From Lentisphaeria bacterium UBA1776 (lineage in GTDB: Bacteria; Verrucomicrobiota; Lentisphaeria; Victivallales; Victivallaceae), in the NCBI GenBank assembly GCA_002314605.1, contig DCGO01000112.1:8707-14872 (forward strand): DNA of 6,166 bases. Reading direction: 5' to 3'. The position numbers and the translations under genes were made by a program. Numbering within the stretch: position 1 is the first letter of the stretch; the number at the start of each line of letters is the position of its first letter. The notes beneath the pieces were generated by a model that was given only the letters and a program-made list of their open reading frames with translations, was not told where the DNA came from and made no database searches. Below are positions 1 to 4,954 of this stretch, one piece after another.

Positions 1-594
1 CAGGTTGGCGAGGCCTGCCGGAGGCTGGGGGTCCATGTCATGACCAGCCACATCGGCTGCATTCCAGACTGTCCGGCGGACCCCCTTTATCCCGTGATGG
101 TGCGCAATGTCCGGGAGATCGCCGGGTATCTGGCCCCCATGGGGATCACCATGGCCATTGAGACCGGACCGGAACTGGCGGATGTGCTGCGGACATTCAT
201 CGAAACCGTTGACAGTCCCGGACTCGGGGTCAATCTGGACCCGGCCAATCTGCGGGGGGTTTCCTGCGAGGATCCCGTGTATGCTGTGCAGCAGCTGGCG
301 CCGTATATTGTACACACTCATGCCAAAGACGCTCTGAATCTTTATGTGGGTTCTGCGGCAAAATTCTACGAAATGCCCAATCCGGACGGAAGCCGCCGCA
401 ATATTTCCGCCCGGGCGGCAGGATTTCAGGAGGTCCCGCTGGGGACCGGCATGGTGCCGTGGGACGCATATCTGGCGGAACTGAAGAAAACCGGTTTCGA
501 CGGGTACCTGACCATTGAGCGGGAGTGCGGCGACAATCCCTCTGCGGACATCCAGCTGGCCAAAGATTTCCTGCTGAAACGCATTGGAGGGTGA
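1..594 (+). CDS. Sugar phosphate isomerase/epimerase, TIM-barrel (5' truncated by window)
   Basis: The reading frame is open from the first base and ends at TGA 592-594, so this is the C-terminal 197 residues of a longer protein. It looks like the xylose-isomerase-like TIM-barrel family (AP endonuclease 2 superfamily, related to IolE and tagatose/psicose epimerases), cytosolic enzymes that isomerise or epimerise sugars using a divalent metal. Visible motifs, numbered from the first codon in the window, are AIETG with E54, NLDPAN with D80, HTHAKD with H105/H107, and TIERE with E173. These match the Glu-Asp-His-Glu metal site of the fold. The stretch EVPLGTGMVPW before the last strand is also typical. 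An internal ATG at position 40 should not be taken as the start, because conserved barrel sequence continues upstream of it. The substrate cannot be told from sequence. The downstream hydrolase begins one base after the stop, so the two are probably co-translated. Confidence 0.85.
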   Translation, partial: QVGEACRRLGVHVMTSHIGCIPDCPADPLYPVMVRNVREIAGYLAPMGITMAIETGPELADVLRTFIETVDSPGLGVNLDPANLRGVSCEDPVYAVQQLAPYIVHTHAKDALNLYVGSAAKFYEMPNPDGSRRNISARAAGFQEVPLGTGMVPWDAYLAELKKTGFDGYLTIERECGDNPSADIQLAKDFLLKRIGG

Positions 595-595
595 C

Positions 596-1207
596 ATGGC
601 GTGCATCATCCGTCAGCTGCAGGTGGCCGGGTTCGACCATAACCTGAGTTATCTTTTGACTGCCGGGGAAGATGCCGTGCTGGTTGATCCCGCAGGAGAG
701 CTGGATGTGATCCGGGACGCCCTGCCGGAAAAATTCAACCCGAAATACATCCTTCTGACCCACGGTCACCCGGATCACGCGGAAAAGACGGAGCAGGTCA
801 AGGGCTTCTTTCCGGCTCCCGTTCTCGGACACCCGAATTGCGGTGTCCGGGGCGTCTTTCCCCTGATCGACGGACAGACACTTCCCATCGGCGAGCTGGG
901 GGATTTTGTGGAAGTCCTGTTCACCCCCGGGCACTCCCGGGACAGCGTCTGCTATCTGGTCAATCACGATCAGGGGATCCTGACAGGAGATACGCTTTTT
1001 GTGAGTTATGTGGGCTACGGCAGGGCCGACGCTCTTTTTGACTCCCTGTGCCGGCTGAAGAAACTTCCCGGGAGGACCATCGTCTATCCCGGCCACGATT
1101 ACGGTGCGACACCCACATCCACTCTGGAGGAGGAAAAGAAGAGCAACCCCTATTTCTCCTGCACCACAGAGGAAGAGTTCACGCTCCGGCTGAAGGACCT
1201 GGATTAG
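596..1207 (+). CDS. Metallo-beta-lactamase-fold hydrolase, glyoxalase II-like
   Basis: A 203-residue protein of the glyoxalase II / ETHE1-like branch of the metallo-beta-lactamase fold, probably a cytosolic thioester or related hydrolase with a dinuclear metal centre. Metal motifs occur in order: THGHPDH (H56, H58, D60, H61), PGHS (H113), GDTLF (D132) and PGHDYG (H167). The C-terminal NPYFS followed by acidic residues resembles the end of short glyoxalase-II-like proteins, which lack the full C-terminal substrate domain of true GloB. Start choice: ATG 596 has GGAGG six bases upstream (586-590). A TTG four codons earlier (584) is possible but would overlap that ribosome binding site. It follows the sugar isomerase by one base, so coupling is likely. 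The substrate is unknown. Persulfide dioxygenase is less likely from what is visible, but a generic hydrolase label is safest. Confidence 0.88.
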   Translation: MACIIRQLQVAGFDHNLSYLLTAGEDAVLVDPAGELDVIRDALPEKFNPKYILLTHGHPDHAEKTEQVKGFFPAPVLGHPNCGVRGVFPLIDGQTLPIGELGDFVEVLFTPGHSRDSVCYLVNHDQGILTGDTLFVSYVGYGRADALFDSLCRLKKLPGRTIVYPGHDYGATPTSTLEEEKKSNPYFSCTTEEEFTLRLKDLD

Positions 1208-1229
1208 CGGAAGGCGCGCCGCTTTCCGC
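1207..1229. terminator. Weak stem-loop between convergent genes
   Basis: Arms 1207-1215 and 1221-1229 pair over nine positions (one G-T wobble) around a five-base loop, starting in the stop codon of the hydrolase. An alternative shorter stem, CCGCC 1226-1230 with GGCGG 1239-1243, overlaps it. No T-run follows on either strand, so this is not a canonical intrinsic terminator. It may only slow polymerase or protect a 3' end between the convergent hydrolase and hisB genes. Confidence 0.3.
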
Positions 1230-1244
1230 CGTCAGGCAGGCGGA

Positions 1245-1838
1245 TCAGAGCGCTCCTTTGGTGGACATGACCCCGTGGATCCGGGGATCCACGGAGGTGG
1301 CTTCATCCAGCGCCCGGGCAAAAGCCTTGAAGACCGCCTCCAGCCCGTGATGGACCTCCTGTCCCCGCAGGAGATCGATGTGGAGATTCATGCCGGAGGT
1401 ATTCACCAGCGCCTGAAAGAATTCGTGGAAGAGCTGCACGTCAATATCCTTTACCATGGCGGCGGGGGAGGGCACTTCATAGACAAGACAGGGGCGCCCG
1501 GAAAGGTCCAGGGCCACCCGGGCCAGGGCTTCATCCATGGGAAGCAGGAAACTTCCGTAGCGGCGGATGCCCTGCTTGTCTCCCAGTGCCCGGGCGATGG
1601 CGGTACCGAGGACCAGCCCCAGATCCTCCAGGGTGTGGTGGTAATCGACTTCCACATCTCCGGAAGCCTGGATTTTCAGGTCGAAAAAGCCGTGTTTCGT
1701 GAAGAGCTCCAGCATGTGATTCATAAACGGCACCGGTGTCCGGATCTCGGCAATGCCGGTCCCGTCCAGATTCAGCGTGCATTCGATCCGGGTCTCCCGG
1801 GTCTCCCGGCGGATTTCGGAAATTCGGCAATCTCCCAT
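1245..1838 (-). CDS. hisB: Imidazoleglycerol-phosphate dehydratase
   Basis: A 197-residue monofunctional HisB, which dehydrates imidazoleglycerol phosphate to imidazoleacetol phosphate in histidine biosynthesis (cytosolic, oligomeric, Mn-dependent). The length is normal and the family signatures are present: RRETRET near residues 10-16, PFMNHML with H41, VDYHHTLED with H67/H68/E71, MDEAL with E103, LFHEFF with H138, and EVHHGLE with H163/H164/E167. Together these give the two metal sites made by the repeated half-domains. Start ATG 1838 is preferred: on the minus strand AAGGAG lies eight bases before it, and the protein then begins just before the conserved first strand. Longer in-frame starts (for example 1862) have no such site and no conserved sequence. 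No phosphatase domain is fused, unlike the enterobacterial bifunctional enzyme. No other his gene is visible, so hisB here is separate from any his operon. Confidence 0.97.
   Translation of the reverse strand: MGDCRISEIRRETRETRIECTLNLDGTGIAEIRTPVPFMNHMLELFTKHGFFDLKIQASGDVEVDYHHTLEDLGLVLGTAIARALGDKQGIRRYGSFLLPMDEALARVALDLSGRPCLVYEVPSPAAMVKDIDVQLFHEFFQALVNTSGMNLHIDLLRGQEVHHGLEAVFKAFARALDEATSVDPRIHGVMSTKGAL
1273..1294. repeat. Perfect 10-bp-arm palindrome inside the 3' end of hisB
   Basis: CCGTGGATCC (1273-1282) and GGATCCACGG (1285-1294) are exact reverse complements separated by two bases. The palindrome sits in the codons for the V-D-P-R-I-H-G stretch near the HisB C-terminus, about 25 bases before the stop. 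Either strand's transcript could fold here. No T-run follows it. Confidence 0.6.
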
Positions 1839-1883
1839 AGTCAAGGCTCCTTCCGTAGACATGCAGATCAATACGTTTCTGAA

Positions 1884-1911
1884 AATATACATTCCCCTGC
1901 CGTTTTTTCCA
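1884..1911 (-). promoter_or_regulatory. Candidate hisB promoter
   Basis: On the minus strand TATATT (plus positions 1884-1889) resembles a -10 box, and TGGAAA about 16 bases upstream is a weak -35. Transcription would start near 1877 and give a leader of about 39 bases containing the AAGGAG ribosome site. The -10 match is good and the -35 poor, so the assignment is tentative. Confidence 0.35.
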
Positions 1912-1930
1912 GTCCGGAAGCGTTTTTTCC
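1901..1930. repeat. Direct repeat of CGTTTTTTCC, 20-bp spacing, at the hisB promoter
   Basis: The ten bases CGTTTTTTCC occur at 1901-1910 and exactly again at 1921-1930, separated by AGTCCGGAAG. Start-to-start distance is 20 bp, about two helical turns. The repeats lie at and just upstream of the candidate hisB -35 region, so they could be a paired operator or an A-tract (UP-like) element on the hisB strand. The repeat itself is certain; its role is inferred. Confidence 0.5.
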
Positions 1931-2001
1931 GCCAAAACCATCGGGAGACCTGCGTGACGGCGGAGCACATGGTGCAAGGAACAGGGAGCGAGCATGGTCA
2001 A

Positions 2002-2037
2002 GGGGACGAAGGCGACGCAGGGGACGGAGGCGACGGT
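2002..2037 (+). repeat. 18-bp tandem pair
   Basis: Two adjacent 18-bp units, 2002-2019 and 2020-2037, both begin GGGGACG and contain AGGCGACG. They differ at three positions. The pair belongs to the same G-rich purine block as the neighbouring 8-bp repeats. Confidence 0.7.
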
Positions 2038-2052
2038 GGCACGGGGATGAGT

Positions 2053-2085
2053 GGGGACGCAGGGACGCAGGGACGCAGGGACGGG
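2053..2085 (+). repeat. 8-bp minisatellite with G-quadruplex spacing
   Basis: GGGACGCA is repeated three times exactly (2054-2061, 2062-2069, 2070-2077) and followed by GGGACGGG (2078-2085). Five runs of three or more G are separated by loops of 5, 5, 5 and 2 bases, which satisfies the usual G3+N1-7 pattern for an intramolecular G-quadruplex on the plus strand. The array is prone to slippage, so copy number may vary between strains. Confidence 0.8.
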
Positions 2086-2091
2086 ACACGC

Positions 2092-2149
2092 GAGGCACAG
2101 GGAGCGAGCATGGGAAAGGAGACAAAGGCGACGGGGGCCCCTGTGCCTC
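2092..2149. repeat. 11-bp perfect inverted repeat
   Basis: GAGGCACAGGG (2092-2102) and CCCTGTGCCTC (2139-2149) are exact reverse complements with a 36-base spacer. The spacer includes the second copy of the 44-bp repeat core. A transcript could form a long stem-loop. It is not followed by a T-run, so a terminator is unlikely. Confidence 0.65.
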
Positions 2150-2209
2150 TCTTTGCCCACAATGCACCTCCCCGGACGGAAAACTGCAATGAGAAAAACG
2201 TAAGCGCAT

Positions 2210-2240
2210 TTGCAATTCAGGTGAAACTGTGGCATATTAT
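2210..2240 (+). promoter_or_regulatory. Candidate promoter for the metallophosphoesterase operon
   Basis: TATTAT (2235-2240) matches a -10 box at five of six positions, and TTGCAA (2210-2215) is a partial -35 at a long 19-base spacing. Transcription would begin near 2247, leaving a short leader with GAAGGG before ATG 2263. It is the best candidate in the gap, but the spacing is not ideal. Confidence 0.35.
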
Positions 2241-2262
2241 GGCGGAAACAGAAGGGATATTC

Positions 2263-3063
2263 ATGGCAATTCGCATTATCCACTTTTCGGACCCTCACGC
2301 AGGGGGCCCTGCGGAAGACTGGATGGCGTATCTGGACAAACGCTGGGTGGGGGTTTTCAACTACCGGTTCCGGCGGCGTTTCCGCCACGACCAGAGCAAG
2401 TTCAAGCGCGCGGTGGAATACATCCTCGATACCCGCCCCGATATTGCGGTCTGCACCGGGGACCTGACCAGCACCGGGCAGCCGGGGGAATTTGCCGTGA
2501 TGCGGGAGATCCTGCGGCCTCTCCGGGAGTCTTCGATCCCCCTTATTTACACTCCGGGCAACCACGATTGTTACGTTCACCGTCCCTCTTGTATGAAGGC
2601 GGTCAACGATACCTACCGCGAGGTGAACCGGGGCCGGGAATTTACGGATCTGCCGGTGCGGCTGGAGATCTGCGGCATCGATTTTCTGGTGGTGAACACC
2701 AGCCGCCCCTCCAATCTGCTCTGTTCCTGGGGATTTCTGGACCACCGGGATGCAGAGTGGATCGCCGTCCGGTCGCAGGAACACCCCGGCGTGACGAAAA
2801 TCCTGGTCAACCACTACCCCATGTTCGAGGATCATCCGTTTTTGCGGGTCCGCCACCGGCTCTTCGGCGAGAAACCGGTCCGGCGCCTCATTGAATCCGG
2901 GGCCATCGACCTTTCTCTCTGCGGTCACGTCCACAAGCCCTACTGCCGGGTGGACGCCACCGGCCGGGGGGAGAACTGTGCCGGATCCGTAACGCGCAAC
3001 GGCAGCATGGTGGAAATCCTGTTTGACGGCAAGAACTTCACCTATAAGACGATCCAGCTGTAA
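2263..3063 (+). CDS. Calcineurin-like metallophosphoesterase
   Basis: A 266-residue cytosolic phosphoesterase of the calcineurin-like superfamily (class III cyclic-nucleotide phosphodiesterase/CpdA-like size), hydrolysing a phosphomonoester or phosphodiester at a dinuclear metal site. All five family blocks are present in order: SDPH (D10, H12), GDLTSTG (D67), GNHD (N100, H101, D102), NHYP (H184) and CGHVHKP (H222, H224). No signal peptide or membrane segment is seen. Start ATG 2263 has GAAGGG six bases upstream and places the first metal motif at residue 10, as is usual. The frame stays open far upstream through the repeat block and antisense to hisB, but that extension has no conserved sequence. 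An ATG at 2239 lacks a ribosome site. The gene begins a run of four same-strand genes. Substrate is unknown; cAMP phosphodiesterase is one possibility only. Confidence 0.92.
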   Translation: MAIRIIHFSDPHAGGPAEDWMAYLDKRWVGVFNYRFRRRFRHDQSKFKRAVEYILDTRPDIAVCTGDLTSTGQPGEFAVMREILRPLRESSIPLIYTPGNHDCYVHRPSCMKAVNDTYREVNRGREFTDLPVRLEICGIDFLVVNTSRPSNLLCSWGFLDHRDAEWIAVRSQEHPGVTKILVNHYPMFEDHPFLRVRHRLFGEKPVRRLIESGAIDLSLCGHVHKPYCRVDATGRGENCAGSVTRNGSMVEILFDGKNFTYKTIQL

Positions 3064-3082
3064 ACGGAAGGTTCGGAATTGC

Positions 3083-3769
3083 ATGGAACACTCCCCGGTT
3101 TCTGCGGCGGATCTGCATCATCAGGTCCTTCCTTTCTGGCGCGCCTTCCGGGAAGAGTGCGCTGAAGCTCCGGCGGTGGTGACGCTGGATTTTCACACGG
3201 ATACCCTGTCCGGTCTGCGCCGGGGCCTTCTGGCCCCGCCCCCGGACGGGTGGAAAGAGCCTGAACTGGTGGCAGATGCTGTCACCAGACTTCACCATGA
3301 TGAACACTTTGACTGGGCTCTCCGGAGCGGCATCCTCTCCTCCGCGACAATCATCGCCCTTTCTCCCCAGCAGGGGCCCTGCGGACACTCCGGCATTCAG
3401 GTCCGCCGGCCGGCCATCCCGGAAGTCGATTTTTTTCTAAATGATCCGGAACGGGCCCGCTGCACGGCGGACGCCCTGACGGGGGATGCCCTTCTGAAAC
3501 CTCTGGTGAAAGAGGTTCTTGACTGGCGGAAGCCGTGGATCCTGGATGTGGACTGCGATTTTTTTCTGACTGCCGGGGCACTGAATTTTCCGGATGACTC
3601 CTGCATGGCGGAACTGATCCGGCGGGCGTCACGGATCACCCTTTCCCGGGAATCCGACTGGGTCCGGGTCCTACGGCTTCCGGGAGAGACGATCACCGGA
3701 GAATCCCTTGCCGTAAGTCTTTCAAAACGCTGTTTTTCCTTGAAAAAAAGGGACGGTGTGCTATTGTAG
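3083..3769 (+). CDS. UPF0489-like (arginase-fold) protein, probable metal-dependent hydrolase
   Basis: A 228-residue protein with two motifs typical of the arginase/ureohydrolase fold: LDFHTDTL (D36-x-H38-x-D40) and LDVDCDFF (D155-x-D157-x-D159), which would hold a Mn pair. Between them H75-F-D-W78 followed by ALRSGILSSATIIAL resembles the N-W block of the UPF0489 family (human C5orf22 homologues). As I recall, bacterial members of that family include peptide arginases that convert Arg to Ornithine in ribosomal peptides. I assign it to UPF0489 by motif order, from memory. No precursor peptide or radical enzyme is visible, so a peptide substrate is not supported here. Start ATG 3083 has GGAAGG at an 11-base distance. 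An in-frame upstream start at 3023 would lie inside the phosphoesterase gene. It is 19 bases after the phosphoesterase and 6 bases before the glycosyltransferase, so probably in one operon. Confidence 0.7.
   Translation: MEHSPVSAADLHHQVLPFWRAFREECAEAPAVVTLDFHTDTLSGLRRGLLAPPPDGWKEPELVADAVTRLHHDEHFDWALRSGILSSATIIALSPQQGPCGHSGIQVRRPAIPEVDFFLNDPERARCTADALTGDALLKPLVKEVLDWRKPWILDVDCDFFLTAGALNFPDDSCMAELIRRASRITLSRESDWVRVLRLPGETITGESLAVSLSKRCFSLKKRDGVLL
3740..3767 (+). promoter_or_regulatory. Possible internal promoter giving a leaderless glycosyltransferase mRNA
   Basis: TTGAAA (3740-3745) and TATTGT (3762-3767), with a 16-base spacer, lie at the 3' end of the UPF0489-like gene. A start site about seven bases beyond would fall at 3774, practically on ATG 3776, which has no Shine-Dalgarno sequence. 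The match is modest and could be chance. Confidence 0.22.
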
Positions 3770-3775
3770 AATATC

Positions 3776-4954
3776 ATGGATAACACGAAAAAACTCAAGA
3801 TCTGTCATGTCATCACCCGCATGATTGTCGGTGGTGCCCAGGAAAACACCCTGTTCACCGTGGTGGATCACAGCCGGGACGGGCACGATGTCACCCTGGT
3901 CACCGGTCCCTCGCCGGGCCGGGAAGGAGCGCTTCTTGATATGGTGAAGGCGGACGGTTTCCGGCTGGAAATCCTCCCGGATCTGGTGCGGGAACTGTCG
4001 CCTTACCACGATTTTATGGCGTACTGGCGCCTGAAAGCCTATTTCCGGCGGGAAAAGTTTGATGTGGTCCATACCCATACCTCCAAGGCGGGGATCATCG
4101 GGCGGCTGGCCGCTCGTGCCGCCGGGATTCCGGTGGTGGTCCATACGGTTCACGGTCAGGCTTTTCATCCCTACGAAAAACCGTGGAGGAACAGACTCTT
4201 CATCTTTGCCGAACACCTTGCCGGGAATGTTTCGGACCGGATCTTTGCCGTGGCTCAGGCCATGGTGGACCAGTGTGTCGCTGCCGGGATTGCTCCCCGG
4301 GAGAAATATCAGGTGGTCTATTCCGGCATGGATATCGACCGTTTTCTGAATGCCGTTCCCTCGCCGGAGCTCCGGGAAAAGCTGGGACTTCCGGCGGGAA
4401 AACCGGTGATTTCCACACTGGCAAGACTTTCCCCGCAAAAAGGTTACGAATATGTCCTTCCGGCCGCCCTGCAAGTATTGAAGAGGCGCCCGGATGTGCA
4501 TTTTCTTTTGATCGGCGACGGCCCTATGCGGCCTGATTTCGAACGGGCTGCTGTGGCGGCGGGATTTGCCGGAAATTTTCATTTTGCCGGGCTGATCTCG
4601 CCGGAAGATGTGGCCGGTCACCTGATTTTATCGGATATGCTCTGGCACCTTTCGCTTCATGAAGGGCTTCCCCGTTCGGTGGTCCAGAGTCTGGGCTGCG
4701 GCAGGCCCGCCGTCGGGTTCCGTCTGGACGGTACGCCGGAAGTGATACTTGACGGCGAAACCGGGTTCTGTACCGCCCCGGAAGCGGTGGATGAGGTGGC
4801 AGCCCGTACCCTGGAACTTCTGGATGATCCGGAAAAAATGCATGCCATGGGCCGCCGAGGTCAGGGACTGGTCCGGGACCGTTTCGGTCACCGGATGATG
4901 GCGGATATTCTGGGCAAAGCTTATCTGGAACTGACCGGATTGTGCAGAAACTGA
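3776..4954 (+). CDS. Glycosyltransferase family 4 (GT-B fold)
   Basis: A 392-residue retaining glycosyltransferase of the GT4 type, which transfers a sugar from a nucleotide donor, probably in cell-surface polysaccharide or glycolipid synthesis at the inner face of the membrane. The N-terminal half has VGGAQENT (residues 18-25) and HTHTSKAGIIGRLAAR (99-114), then HTVHGQAFHP. The C-terminal half has ARLSPQKG with the donor-phosphate residues R217 and K222, LLIGDGP (244-250), and SLHEGLPRSVVQSLGCGRP. In this last motif the usual E-x7-E is E296-x7-Q304, a variant also seen in some GT4 members. DGTPEVI and GETGF follow as expected. No transmembrane segment is seen. Start ATG 3776 is six bases after the previous stop but has no clear Shine-Dalgarno site; coupling to the upstream gene may drive translation. 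The last 13 bases overlap larE. Confidence 0.92.
   Translation: MDNTKKLKICHVITRMIVGGAQENTLFTVVDHSRDGHDVTLVTGPSPGREGALLDMVKADGFRLEILPDLVRELSPYHDFMAYWRLKAYFRREKFDVVHTHTSKAGIIGRLAARAAGIPVVVHTVHGQAFHPYEKPWRNRLFIFAEHLAGNVSDRIFAVAQAMVDQCVAAGIAPREKYQVVYSGMDIDRFLNAVPSPELREKLGLPAGKPVISTLARLSPQKGYEYVLPAALQVLKRRPDVHFLLIGDGPMRPDFERAAVAAGFAGNFHFAGLISPEDVAGHLILSDMLWHLSLHEGLPRSVVQSLGCGRPAVGFRLDGTPEVILDGETGFCTAPEAVDEVAARTLELLDDPEKMHAMGRRGQGLVRDRFGHRMMADILGKAYLELTGLCRN

Larger units (their letters stand above)
1974..2133 (+). repeat. Diverged 44-bp direct repeat pair
   Basis: Positions 1974-2017 and 2090-2133 align without gaps over 44 bases with six mismatches. They share the core ACAGGGAGCGAGCATGG and both end in AAGGCGACG. 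Start-to-start distance is 116 bp, with the tandem repeats lying between or overlapping. This looks like an intergenic repeat family or an old local duplication rather than coding sequence. Confidence 0.75.
1839..2262. other. Divergent intergenic region with repeat island
   Basis: This 424-base gap separates the divergent hisB and metallophosphoesterase genes. It has three parts: an A/T-richer segment next to hisB with its candidate promoter (about 1839-1935), a purine-rich G-heavy repeat block on the plus strand (about 1974-2150), and an A/T-richer segment before the phosphoesterase (about 2160-2262) with a candidate promoter. Frames across the repeat block stay open on both strands because the repeat units avoid stops. 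I see no conserved protein, tRNA or riboswitch in it. Confidence 0.7.

Noticed and set aside
230..1096. 288-codon open frame on the minus strand
   Set aside because: Antisense to the sugar isomerase and MBL hydrolase, both with catalytic motifs; no recognisable family in the antisense translation.
1998..2215. Small minus-strand open frames across the repeat block (Pro/Ser/Cys-rich)
   Set aside because: Composition is produced by the 8- and 18-bp repeats, with no ribosome binding site and no conserved sequence.
1753..2262. In-frame open extension upstream of the metallophosphoesterase with Gly/Asp-rich collagen-like sequence
   Set aside because: It runs antisense to hisB and through the G-rich repeats, whose units simply avoid stops. 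The conserved domain begins at residue 2 of the 2263 start, which has a ribosome site.
2298..2313. Short palindrome CGCAGGG/CCCTGCG early in the phosphoesterase, and a similar GCAGGG/CCCTGC at 3370-3382
   Set aside because: Short GC-rich arms inside coding sequence, in different frames; expected by chance at this base composition.
1531..3084. Long open frame (517 codons) on the minus strand
   Set aside because: It is antisense to the well-supported metallophosphoesterase and overlaps hisB out of frame. The translation shows no conserved motif and has the Pro/Arg/His-rich look of a GC-rich shadow frame.
3761..4621. 286-codon open frame on the minus strand
   Set aside because: Antisense shadow of the GT4 gene, whose motifs are unambiguous on the plus strand.
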